From Comamonas sp. (GTDB lineage: Bacteria; Pseudomonadota; Gammaproteobacteria; Burkholderiales; Burkholderiaceae_C): a DNA stretch of 6,388 nucleotides. The notes under the pieces are model-generated. The model was not told the DNA's origin, did not search any database, and saw only the letters and a program-made list of their open reading frames with translations. Positions within the stretch are counted from its first letter, which is position 1. Each line of letters opens with the position of its first letter. Position numbers and translations under genes: made by a program. This document shows, piece by piece, positions 1 through 5,915 of the stretch. The stretch is from NCBI GenBank assembly GCA_019236485.1, contig JAFAIY010000542.1:1-6388 (forward strand), read 5' to 3'.

Positions 1-342
1 CACCTGCTGGAGGCCTTGCGGCAGGGCAACGGAGCATTGCTTCCCGATGAGCTGATCAACGAGATGGGGCGGGACCAAACTGGTGGACTGGAGCTGCCCG
101 ATGCACCGGGCTTTGGTTTTGGCCTCGGTTTTTCAGTCTTGCGGGACCCGCTGAGCGCTGCGTCACCAGAATCGGTCGGTACCTGGCGCTGGGGTGGTGC
201 CTACGGCCATGCCTGGTTTGTGGATCGGGCGCGGGGCCTGAGCGTGGTCGCCTTCACCAATACGCTGTACGAGGGCATGTCCGGTCGTTTCGTCGCCGAG
301 CTGCGCGACGCAGTCTATGGTGCGCTGGAGGTCGTGCAATGA
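1..342 (+). CDS. Serine hydrolase, beta-lactamase/esterase fold (C-terminal part)
   Basis: The reading frame is open from base 1 and gives the last 113 residues of a protein whose start lies upstream of the window. The segment FGLGFSV, followed by a W-R-W-G-G-A-Y-G-H-A-W-F-V-D stretch and VVAFTN, is the typical end of the class C beta-lactamase-like family (Pfam Beta-lactamase, PF00144). There the WGG tripeptide takes the place of the KTG box of true beta-lactamases, as in EstB-type esterases. The nucleophile motif SxxK would be in the missing N-terminal half, so activity cannot be judged. Penicillin-binding-protein-like peptidase, esterase and beta-lactamase roles all remain possible. The TGA stop overlaps the ATG of the MFS gene (ATGA), so the two are probably one transcription unit with coupled translation. 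Family assignment is fairly sure; the substrate is unknown. Confidence 0.8.
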   Translation, partial: HLLEALRQGNGALLPDELINEMGRDQTGGLELPDAPGFGFGLGFSVLRDPLSAASPESVGTWRWGGAYGHAWFVDRARGLSVVAFTNTLYEGMSGRFVAELRDAVYGALEVVQ

Positions 343-1511
343 CCGCCGCACATCAAGACCGCATGCCCATTGCATCATTGCTGGCGTTGGCAATGGCCGC
401 GTTCATCACCATCCTGACCGAAGCGCTGCCGGCAGGGCTGTTGCCTCAGATGGCGAGGGGCTTGATGGTGTCCGAAGCCTGGACAGGACAAACGATCACG
501 ATCTATGCCATGGGCTCGCTGGCGGCCGCCATCCCGTTGACCACCGCCACTCAGGGCGTGCGCCGCCGTCCGCTGTTGCTAGCGGCCATTGCAGGCTTTG
601 CCATCGCCAACACTGTCACGGCCCTGTCCAGCAACTATGGCTTGACGATGGTCGCGCGCTTCCTGGCGGGCGTGTCGGCCGGTCTGCTATGGGCGATGCT
701 GGCAGGCTATGCCGCGCGCATGGTGCCCGAGCACCGGCAGGGCCGAGCCATCGCCATTGCGATGGTGGGCACACCATTGGCGCTGTCACTTGGCGTGCCG
801 GCGGGCACCTTTCTAGGCAATCTGCTGGGCTGGCGGATGTGCTTCGGCATCATGAGTGGACTGGCACTGGCGCTCATGGCATGGGTACAGGTCAAGGTGC
901 CTGATTTCGCGGGGCAGGCGGCGGGTAAACGGTTGTCTCTGGGACATGTGTTCACTTTCCCGGGTGTGCGTCCGGTGCTGTTCGTGGTGCTGGCCTTCGT
1001 TCTGGCACACAACATCCTCTATACCTATATCGCGCCATTTCTCGCGGCGGCAGACATGGCGAAACGAACAGACTTGGTCCTGCTCATGTTCGGCATCACT
1101 TCGCTGCTGGGCATCTGGGTCATCGGCGTGCTGATCGATCACCATCTGCGCGCCCTGACGCTGGGCAGTACGCTCTTGTTCGGCCTATCGGCGCTGGCAC
1201 TCGGCCTGATGGGCGATGCGCCTGCCGTGGTGTATGCGGCTGTGGCCGCCTGGGGCCTGGCCTTTGGCGGTGCGGCGACACTGCTTCAAACAGCCATCGC
1301 CAAGGCGGCGGGCAACGCGGCCGACGTTGCGCAGTCCATGCTGGTCACAGCCTGGAACATCGCGATTGCAAGTGGCGGGCTGATTGGCGGTGCCTTGCTG
1401 GATTATCTCGGCGTTGCCGCATTCCCTCCGGTGCTCTTGGTGCTGCTAGCCGCCACACTGGCTGTTGTGTGGGCAGCCAGGCAGCACGGCTTTCCAGCTG
1501 TACAAAGATAA
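339..1511 (+). CDS. MFS transporter, DHA1 efflux type (AraJ/NepI/SotB-like)
   Basis: A complete 390-residue, very hydrophobic protein, the normal length for a 12-helix major facilitator. An N-terminal helix (about 11-35) carries TEALPAGLLPQ, a signature position of AraJ/NepI/YdhP-type efflux carriers (usually TEF..mGLLP). The helix 2-3 loop has GVRRRPLLL (73-81), a degenerate motif A lacking the usual aspartate. Helix 4 has RFLAGVSAG (107-115, motif B-like arginine). Helix 5 has GTPLALSLGVPAG (144-156), the antiporter motif C that marks proton-coupled exporters. It should sit in the inner membrane and export a small molecule by proton antiport: sugar, nucleoside or drug-like, not decidable here. 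The start is supported by GGAGG at 327-331, seven bases before ATG, inside the end of the hydrolase gene with which it overlaps by four bases. Confidence 0.9.
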   Translation: MTAAHQDRMPIASLLALAMAAFITILTEALPAGLLPQMARGLMVSEAWTGQTITIYAMGSLAAAIPLTTATQGVRRRPLLLAAIAGFAIANTVTALSSNYGLTMVARFLAGVSAGLLWAMLAGYAARMVPEHRQGRAIAIAMVGTPLALSLGVPAGTFLGNLLGWRMCFGIMSGLALALMAWVQVKVPDFAGQAAGKRLSLGHVFTFPGVRPVLFVVLAFVLAHNILYTYIAPFLAAADMAKRTDLVLLMFGITSLLGIWVIGVLIDHHLRALTLGSTLLFGLSALALGLMGDAPAVVYAAVAAWGLAFGGAATLLQTAIAKAAGNAADVAQSMLVTAWNIAIASGGLIGGALLDYLGVAAFPPVLLVLLAATLAVVWAARQHGFPAVQR

Positions 1512-1516
1512 GGCTG

Positions 1517-1566
1517 GGGAGTTCTTCGGTATCTGTTCCATTCCTTGCGCAGTTCGAAGAACTCCC
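1517..1566. repeat. 12-bp perfect inverted repeat between convergent genes
   Basis: GGGAGTTCTTCG (1517-1528) is exactly complemented by CGAAGAACTCCC (1555-1566) with 26 bases between. It starts five bases after the MFS stop and lies before the convergent regulator gene ends at 1655. In RNA it would form a 12-bp stem. Neither side is followed by a clear T run, so it is not a standard intrinsic terminator. It could be an mRNA-stabilising or bidirectional termination hairpin, or a protein-binding site. Confidence 0.7.
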
Positions 1567-1653
1567 GCTTCGGCCGTACTTGCAGCGACCGGGCAGATTG
1601 ATTGCCGGGCATCTCTCATTTGTCCTCTCCGGCAGTCCTGCGCCGGCGCCGCA

Positions 1654-1672
1654 CTCAAGCTTGCAGCTTGAG
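1654..1672 (-). terminator. Hairpin at the regulator stop codon, possible weak terminator
   Basis: CTCAAGC (1654-1660) pairs with GCTTGAG (1666-1672) across a five-base loop. The stem covers the TGA stop of the MocR-type gene, whose last codons run through it. It may help end transcription of one or both convergent genes together with the repeat at 1517-1566, but no T tract follows. The structure is plain in the sequence; the role is a guess. Confidence 0.3.
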
Positions 1673-3001
1673 CAGTTCTGCCAGCAGCTTCAGCGCGTCG
1701 CCCAGGTCTTCGAAGCTGGGAGCGCCCAGGCAAATCCGAAGACCGCTCCGCCCCTCTTGCGGATCCACCATCATGGCTTCCGGCAGGGTCAGCTTCAAAC
1801 CGATTTCTGCGGCCGCAGCCACAAAACCATTGGCGGCCTCGCGCTTCATCGGCAGCCAGACGTTGTAGGCATCGGGATGCCAGACAAGTTCGCCAGTCCC
1901 AAGAAACGAGGCGGCAAGCTTGGAGCGCCGCCGGGACTCGTGGCGCAGATCCCGCTGGATTGAAGCAACCACGCCAGTGGCCAGCCATTCATCGACCACC
2001 GCACAGGAGAATGCGGATGGGGCCATCGGCACATCCTGCATCAGGTCTTGCGCGGCGCCGCCCAGTTCGGTTGGGACCAGCAACATGCCGATCTGCAGCC
2101 CCGGCCCCAGCGACTTGGAGAGCCCGTTCACATGCAAGGAGATATCAGGCGCCAATGCCGACAGCTGGGGTAAATCAGGGAAAGCGGCGGCATAGACCCC
2201 GTCTTCGATGATCCATGCTCCCGCCTTCCGGCAAATATCCACAATGGCTTGCCTTCGCTCCAGGCCCATCGTGGCAGTTGTCGGGTTGTGCAGCGTCGGG
2301 GTGAGGTAGACCGCCTTGCCATCGGTTGGCGCGATACTGCCGAGTGCATCCGCGAGCGCTTGCGGCACCATCCCTTCGGCATCGATCTCGACACCTTGCA
2401 TCCGATACCCTTTGCGCCGGGCCAGGGCAATAGCGCCGGGATAGGTGATCCGCTCGGTCACAAGCAATCCTTGCGGGCCGCAAGCCAGATCAAAAGCCAA
2501 TGACAGCGCCTGGCGCGCGCCGCTCGTCAAAACCAGAAGCGACGGATCGACGACAAGGCCAAGTGTCACCAGCCAGCGGGCGAGAACACGACGATGTTCC
2601 AGATGTCCGCCGGGAGGTGCATAGAAATTGAAATGATCCGCGTCGATTTTGCGAGCAATCCCCGTCAATGCCCGCGCCAGGATGCGTGCGTTGAGCGCGG
2701 CCGGCGGCGCATTGGACGACAGGTCAATCAGGCGATCACCATGCGCCTGGTGAATCGCGACAAATGTTCCCCGCCCTTTGACACTGCGCGTCAGACCTCT
2801 GCGCTCCAGAGCGGCATAGGCCTTCGTCACCGAGCCAAGACCGATTTGCAGCTTCTCTGCAAGATCTCGATGTGCAGGCAGGCGGTCACCCCCCGCCAGG
2901 CGGCCCTCGACGATGTCGTCGGCCAGGGCAAGCGCAAGTCGTTCGGCAGCATTTGCATCAATGCTTGCAAGGCGAGGCTGCCAAGGGGATTGGAGGAGCA
3001 T
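1655..3001 (-). CDS. MocR-type regulator: GntR-like HTH fused to aminotransferase-like PLP domain
   Basis: A 448-residue protein from ATG at 3001. Residues about 15-81 form a GntR-type winged helix: ERLALALADDIVEGRL, the LPAHRDLAEKL helix, then SVTKAYAALERRGL and a GRGTFV wing. Residues about 120-448 form a fold-type I aminotransferase-like domain. Recognisable parts are TSGARQAL (159-166), the substrate/PLP loop TPTLHNPTTATM (234-245), IIEDGVY with D267 as the likely partner of the PLP pyridine nitrogen, and GLSKSLGPGLQIG with K296 as the likely Schiff-base lysine. The family (MocR; GabR and PdxR are studied members) senses amino compounds or PLP and acts as activator or repressor. Here it is divergent from the VOC-LysE-PhzF-DinB cluster, its most likely target. 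An in-frame GTG at 3037 would add 12 residues, but these do not look family-like. Neither start has a good ribosome binding site, so the start is uncertain. Confidence 0.92.
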   Translation of the reverse strand: MLLQSPWQPRLASIDANAAERLALALADDIVEGRLAGGDRLPAHRDLAEKLQIGLGSVTKAYAALERRGLTRSVKGRGTFVAIHQAHGDRLIDLSSNAPPAALNARILARALTGIARKIDADHFNFYAPPGGHLEHRRVLARWLVTLGLVVDPSLLVLTSGARQALSLAFDLACGPQGLLVTERITYPGAIALARRKGYRMQGVEIDAEGMVPQALADALGSIAPTDGKAVYLTPTLHNPTTATMGLERRQAIVDICRKAGAWIIEDGVYAAAFPDLPQLSALAPDISLHVNGLSKSLGPGLQIGMLLVPTELGGAAQDLMQDVPMAPSAFSCAVVDEWLATGVVASIQRDLRHESRRRSKLAASFLGTGELVWHPDAYNVWLPMKREAANGFVAAAAEIGLKLTLPEAMMVDPQEGRSGLRICLGAPSFEDLGDALKLLAELLKLQA

Positions 3002-3033
3002 GTTTGCAGTTTCAACAAAAAGAGTGTCTCGTG

Positions 3034-3058
3034 ACACTATTTAATTATTTAATAGTGT
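3034..3058. promoter_or_regulatory. AT-rich near-perfect palindrome, candidate MocR operator
   Basis: ACACTATT (3034-3041) and AATAGTGT (3051-3058) are exact inverted copies. The nine bases between also pair except one mismatched position, giving 22 of 24 symmetric bases around a central T at 3046. AATAGTG recurs in direct orientation at 3099-3105, and a further AGTGTC (3023-3028) pairs with GACACT (3033-3038). The site lies in the divergent intergenic region between the regulator and its presumed target operon, where a MocR-type autoregulated operator is expected. This block also probably holds the -10 element of the regulator gene's own promoter, which I cannot place with confidence. The repeats are seen directly; binding is inferred. 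Confidence 0.5.
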
Positions 3059-3077
3059 AATGTTCTCGCAAATGCCT

Positions 3078-3106
3078 TTGCATGACTGCCTCTTAGTGAA
3101 TAGTGC
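3078..3106 (+). promoter_or_regulatory. Possible sigma-70 promoter for the VOC-LysE-PhzF-DinB cluster
   Basis: TTGCAT (3078-3083) is a fair -35 box. Seventeen bases later TAGTGC (3101-3106) would be a poor -10. The position would give a 5' leader of roughly 25-30 bases containing the AAGGAG site of the first gene. The putative -10 overlaps the AATAGTG element at 3099-3105, so regulator binding there would directly affect polymerase. An alternative pair is GTGACA (3031-3036) with TAGTGT (3053-3058), spaced by 16 bases inside the palindrome. The weak -10 boxes would fit an activator-dependent promoter. Low confidence. Confidence 0.25.
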
Positions 3107-3139
3107 CCAGCGGCGATGACGTAAAGCAAGGAGAGCGAG

Positions 3140-3544
3140 ATGTTTAGCCACGTGACTGTTGGAACGCGTGACCTTGAACGGTCAGCCCGCTTTTACGACG
3201 CGGTGCTTGTGCCGCTTGGTCTGAAGCGCCGGATCGTTGTGCCCGATGGTGGGCCGGCTGCGCTTTGCTGGGTAAGCGCGCACGCGAACCTGCCTCGCTT
3301 TTATGTCTACAGTCCATACAACGGAGAAGCAGCAACCGTCGGCAATGGCAGCATGGCGGCCTTTCTAGCGCCGTCAACAGCAGCAGTGAACTCCGCCTAC
3401 GCCGATGGCCTGGTGCACGGTGGCAAGGATGCTGGGGCCCCCGGGCCGCGTCCTCATTATGGGGACGGCTACTACGGCGCCTATCTGCGCGATCCCGATG
3501 GCAACAAAATCCATATCGTTCATCGTGCCGACCTCCAACCCTGA
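3140..3544 (+). CDS. VOC-family (glyoxalase/bleomycin-resistance fold) protein
   Basis: A 134-residue protein, the usual size of a single vicinal-oxygen-chelate module pair. It opens with FSHVTVGTRDLERSARFYD, the first beta-alpha unit with H4 as a likely metal ligand. It closes with GYYGAYLRDPDGNKIHIVHR, the last strand, where H125 takes the position often held by a glutamate ligand. Members include glyoxalase I, extradiol dioxygenases and antibiotic-binding or -modifying proteins. This subfamily is common but mostly uncharacterised, so no reaction can be named. It is cytoplasmic, with no signal peptide. AAGGAG at 3128-3133, six bases before ATG, supports the start. It is the first gene of the cluster divergent from the MocR-type regulator and lies 34 bases before the exporter gene. 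Confidence 0.88.
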   Translation: MFSHVTVGTRDLERSARFYDAVLVPLGLKRRIVVPDGGPAALCWVSAHANLPRFYVYSPYNGEAATVGNGSMAAFLAPSTAAVNSAYADGLVHGGKDAGAPGPRPHYGDGYYGAYLRDPDGNKIHIVHRADLQP

Positions 3545-3578
3545 TGCAAGAGATGTGTGTATTTTTGGAGACTCCGAC

Positions 3579-4208
3579 ATGATCGACAGCCAAATCGCAC
3601 TCGTCTATGGAACTTATCTCTTTGCCACCATCAGCCCGGGGCCAAGCAATATGGCCGTCATGGGAACAGCGATGCGTGATGGCCGCCGACCCGCTCTTGC
3701 GCTGGCAGCAGGCGTTGTCACGGGTTCGCTCTTTTGGGCGCTTCTGGCAGGGGCCGGGCTTTCCGCTGTGCTGACCGCTTATACGCCAGCGCTTTTCATC
3801 CTCAAGATCGCTAGCGGCATCTACCTGCTTTATCTGGCCGCGTGCGCGGGCAAGTCCGCCATGAAGCCGGGCGCGGATGTTGAGAGGACAAACACAGAGC
3901 CCGAGGGGCCACGCTATTGGTCGCTCTACCGACAGGGCGCTCTTATGCACATCGGCAACCCGAAAGCCATCATTGTCTGGATAGCGATCATCTCGTTAGG
4001 AGCCCATGAGGCGTCTCCCTTTGGCTGGGAGTTGGCGATCATTGGCGGCTGCGCCACCCTCGGCACCATGGTGTTCGGTGGCTATGCCGTTCTTTTCTCG
4101 ACCACCTCGATGATTGCCCTGTACGCAAGATGGCGGCGCTGGCTCGAAGGCACGCTCTCGATGGTCTTCATGGCCGCAGGGCTGAAGCTGCTTTTCTCGC
4201 GAAGCTAA
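3579..4208 (+). CDS. LysE/RhtB-family amino-acid exporter
   Basis: A 209-residue membrane protein, the standard length for the LysE/RhtB family. Diagnostic features are SPGPSNMAVMGTAMRDGRR (19-37, the PGP-N motif after helix 1), AGVVTGS (44-50), GIYLLYLA (80-87) and the HIGNPKAIIVW segment (124-134, the conserved NPKA before the fourth helix). Five to six transmembrane segments are expected in the inner membrane. Known members export amino acids such as lysine, threonine, homoserine and cysteine, or related metabolites, using the proton gradient. ATG at 3579 is chosen because GGAG (3567-3570) sits eight bases upstream and the protein then begins just before the first helix. An in-frame ATG at 3405 would only add residues overlapping the VOC gene. 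It shares the cluster with PhzF and DinB genes under likely MocR control. Confidence 0.93.
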   Translation: MIDSQIALVYGTYLFATISPGPSNMAVMGTAMRDGRRPALALAAGVVTGSLFWALLAGAGLSAVLTAYTPALFILKIASGIYLLYLAACAGKSAMKPGADVERTNTEPEGPRYWSLYRQGALMHIGNPKAIIVWIAIISLGAHEASPFGWELAIIGGCATLGTMVFGGYAVLFSTTSMIALYARWRRWLEGTLSMVFMAAGLKLLFSRS

Positions 4209-4275
4209 GGCTTGAGTCTCCTCATTTCTATCTTTCACCAACGTCTCTCATGAATCCGACAGAAAGACCGTCATC

Positions 4276-5121
4276 ATGACCCCCGCTGTTCATATGGTCG
4301 ACGTCTTCGGCTCTGCTCCCCTCTCTGGCAATCCATTGGCAGTCGTCGCCGATGCCGATAACCTGAGCGCTGAGGAAATGCAGCGCCTGACACGCTGGTT
4401 CAACTTTTCCGAAACCGCGTTTCTCCTCGCCCCCTCGCATCCGAAGGCGGACTATCGAGTCAGGATCTTTACGCAGGACAGAGAGCTGCCTTTTGCCGGG
4501 CATCCAACACTTGGAAGCTGCCACGCGTGGCTTTCCAGCCATGGCTCGCCCAAGAATGAAGCGGAAATCATCCAGGAGTGCGGTGCAGGGCTGGTTCAGA
4601 TCCAGCGTGCTCACGGACGGCTGGCCTTCGCAGCTCCGCCTTTGATCCGCTCTGGCACACCCACCCAGGATGAATTGGCCGCCGCACTGCGACTGCTGGA
4701 AATCGAAGCCAGCGACGTTCTCGATGCAGCGTGGATTGACAACGGTCCTGGATGGCTGGGGATCAGGCTGGCTTCGGCGGAGCAGGTGCTTTCCCTCGAT
4801 CCGGTGCGGCGCTGGCCCGTTCGCATCGATATCGGCGTGATCGGGCCTCATGCCGAAGGCGGTGATGCTGCCTACGAGGTACGGGCCTTCTTCTCCGACC
4901 ATCTGGGCGCCATCGTCGAAGACCCCGTCACAGGGAGCCTCAATGCCTCGCTCGCTCAGTGGCTGTTTGCAGCGGGTTTAACCGAGAGCAGCTATGTTGC
5001 CGCCCAAGGCACACGCCTTGGTCGAAAAGGCCGCATTTATCTGACCCGTGACGATGCCGGCCAAGTCTGGGTTGGCGGCGAGACACGCACGCATGTCAAA
5101 GGCGAGCTGCACAGTTTTTGA
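4276..5121 (+). CDS. PhzF-family isomerase/epimerase
   Basis: A complete 281-residue protein with the diaminopimelate-epimerase-like double fold of the PhzF family. The opening VDVFGSAPLSGNPLAVV is the family start. FNFSETAFLL puts E46 at the position of the catalytic glutamate (E45 of PhzF). ELPFAGHPTLGSCH carries H76 (compare H74), and EDPVTGSLNASLAQWL carries D216 (compare D208). So the triad of the phenazine enzyme, which isomerises trans-2,3-dihydro-3-hydroxyanthranilate, is intact. No other phenazine genes are present, so the substrate is probably a different small molecule; PhzF-like genes often stand beside amino-acid exporters. There is no strong ribosome binding site. A nine-codon reading frame (4250-4279) ends in TGA overlapping this ATG, and coupling to it is possible. 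The gap after the exporter gene is 67 bases. Confidence 0.92.
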   Translation: MTPAVHMVDVFGSAPLSGNPLAVVADADNLSAEEMQRLTRWFNFSETAFLLAPSHPKADYRVRIFTQDRELPFAGHPTLGSCHAWLSSHGSPKNEAEIIQECGAGLVQIQRAHGRLAFAAPPLIRSGTPTQDELAAALRLLEIEASDVLDAAWIDNGPGWLGIRLASAEQVLSLDPVRRWPVRIDIGVIGPHAEGGDAAYEVRAFFSDHLGAIVEDPVTGSLNASLAQWLFAAGLTESSYVAAQGTRLGRKGRIYLTRDDAGQVWVGGETRTHVKGELHSF

Positions 5122-5144
5122 AGACCTCCAAGGAACTCTCGAGT

Positions 5145-5720
5145 ATGTCCACAACCCTTCAGCCCCCATACAGCCGACCCTCATTCAACGAGCGCGCCAC
5201 GCTGTCCACATCAGCGGTAGACACATTAAAAATGCTGGTGCGCTACAAGGCCTGGGCGAATGCCCTGACGTTCAAAAACGTGATGGAACTACCGGAAGGC
5301 GAGGCTCTTCGACAAAGACCGACGCGGTTCGGGAACATGGTGCATACGTTGAACCATGTCTATGTGGTGGACGATATCTTCAGGCACCACCTACAAGGCA
5401 GGAAGCACGGCTACACCGCACGCAATACGGACCATACGCCGGCGGTCAGCGATCTATGGAAGGCGGTTCAGGAAATGGATTCTTGGTACACCAAGCTTGT
5501 CGATACCTGGTCAGACGAAGACCTTGTGAAAGTCGTCCATTTCGAGTTTGTAGGAGGGGGAGAAGGCGTCATGACGCGTGAGCAAATCGTGCTGCATGTC
5601 GTGAATCACAGCACTTATCACCGAGGTTTTGTCGGCGACATGATGTATCAGGTACCTTTTACGCCGCCATCAAACGACCTGCCCGTATTCATCCGAGATC
5701 ACTATCGCAATACTCAGTGA
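5145..5720 (+). CDS. DinB-fold metal-dependent protein
   Basis: A 191-residue protein of the DinB/YfiT four-helix-bundle superfamily. The core begins at MLVRYKAWAN (30-39), the usual family N-terminus, after an extra tail of about 29 polar residues. H71 (in TLNHVYVVDD) plus H155 and H159 (in VLHVVNHSTYHRG) form the expected metal-binding triad. The end, PPSNDLPVFIRD, is also typical. Superfamily members include thiol-dependent transferases (bacillithiol or mycothiol S-transferases, maleylpyruvate isomerase), but many have no known reaction. AAGGAA (5130-5135), nine bases upstream, supports ATG 5145 rather than ATG 5232, which has no such site. It follows the PhzF gene after 23 bases, so it is very probably co-transcribed. 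This is not the DNA polymerase also called DinB. Confidence 0.9.
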   Translation: MSTTLQPPYSRPSFNERATLSTSAVDTLKMLVRYKAWANALTFKNVMELPEGEALRQRPTRFGNMVHTLNHVYVVDDIFRHHLQGRKHGYTARNTDHTPAVSDLWKAVQEMDSWYTKLVDTWSDEDLVKVVHFEFVGGGEGVMTREQIVLHVVNHSTYHRGFVGDMMYQVPFTPPSNDLPVFIRDHYRNTQ

Positions 5721-5723
5721 GGT

Positions 5724-5855
5724 ATGGACCAGGGATCAGAGCGAGCAGTCATGCGCTCTGGGCTATGCCAACTCATGGAGGAAATGAGTGCGGACAAGGT
5801 ATCTCTGGCGTCAAGGACACCAGAAATTGAGGTGCGTACCCGACCGGAGCTATGA
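5724..5855 (+). pseudogene. Short reading frame cut off by the insertion sequence (doubtful)
   Basis: From ATG 5724 (also ATG 5775 and 5784) a frame is open for 43 codons and is closed by a TGA at 5853-5855, which is the first three bases of the IS element. Thus the stop is supplied by the insertion, and a longer gene may once have continued. The part EEMSADKVSLASRTPEIEVR is not a family I recognise. GGAGG at 5777-5781 lies only two bases before ATG 5784, too close for a good start. It may be a chance frame in an intergenic gap. The minus strand of the same stretch contains a different frame resembling a Phd-type antitoxin start, so the coding strand is not settled. Confidence 0.22.
5737..5760 (+). 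terminator. GC-rich hairpin 16 bases after the DinB-fold gene
   Basis: CAGAGCG (5737-5743) pairs perfectly with CGCTCTG (5754-5760) over a ten-base loop. The place, just after the last gene of the cluster, fits a transcription end or an RNA-protecting hairpin. No T run follows, so intrinsic termination would be weak. Confidence 0.35.
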
Positions 5856-5877
5856 ATCGCCCCGGGTTTTCTAGACA
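5853..5877 (+). repeat. Left terminal inverted repeat of the IS3-family element (approximate)
   Basis: The stretch starts with 5'-TG and a GC-rich block (CGCCCCGGG) followed by a T-rich part, as in many IS3-family ends. The outer edge at 5853 is chosen by this pattern. The inner edge is an estimate because the partner repeat at the right end is not in the window. Confidence 0.6.
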
Positions 5878-5884
5878 CCTCTGA

Positions 5885-5900
5885 GCCTCAAACATGAGGC
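5885..5900 (+). other. Small hairpin upstream of orfA
   Basis: GCCTCA (5885-5890) pairs with TGAGGC (5895-5900) over a four-base AACA loop. It sits between the IS end and the AGGAGG ribosome binding site of orfA (5906-5911). Such structures in IS elements can block translation of transcripts that read in from neighbouring genes; that role is inferred from other elements. Confidence 0.45.
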
Positions 5901-5915
5901 CCAATAGGAGGTGCA

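Noticed and set aside
317..904. Plus-strand open frame (195 codons) inside the MFS gene in another frame
   Set aside because: It is a shadow frame rich in Arg, His and Gly without hydrophobic or domain pattern; the MFS frame is convincing.
1603..1649. TGCCGG/CCGGCA pair (1603-1608, 1629-1634) and the 10-bp palindrome GCGCCGGCGC (1640-1649)
   Set aside because: They are short GC-rich symmetries expected by chance in such DNA; no T run or context supports a role.
3002..3037. Upstream GTG start (3037) for the MocR-type gene
   Set aside because: It would place the start inside the operator-like palindrome, has no ribosome binding site, and the 12 extra residues do not look like the family N-terminus. 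It cannot be excluded.
3405..3578. Longer N-terminus for the LysE exporter from ATG 3405
   Set aside because: The extension overlaps the VOC gene and adds residues not found in the family; ATG 3579 has a good GGAG site.
3144..3950. Long minus-strand open frame (268 codons) opposite the VOC and LysE genes
   Set aside because: It has low-complexity, Arg/His/Cys-rich composition typical of an antisense frame in GC-rich DNA, and both genes on the plus strand have clear family motifs.
4228..4902. Minus-strand open frame (224 codons) opposite the PhzF gene
   Set aside because: It is fully antisense to a gene with an intact catalytic triad and shows no domain pattern of its own.
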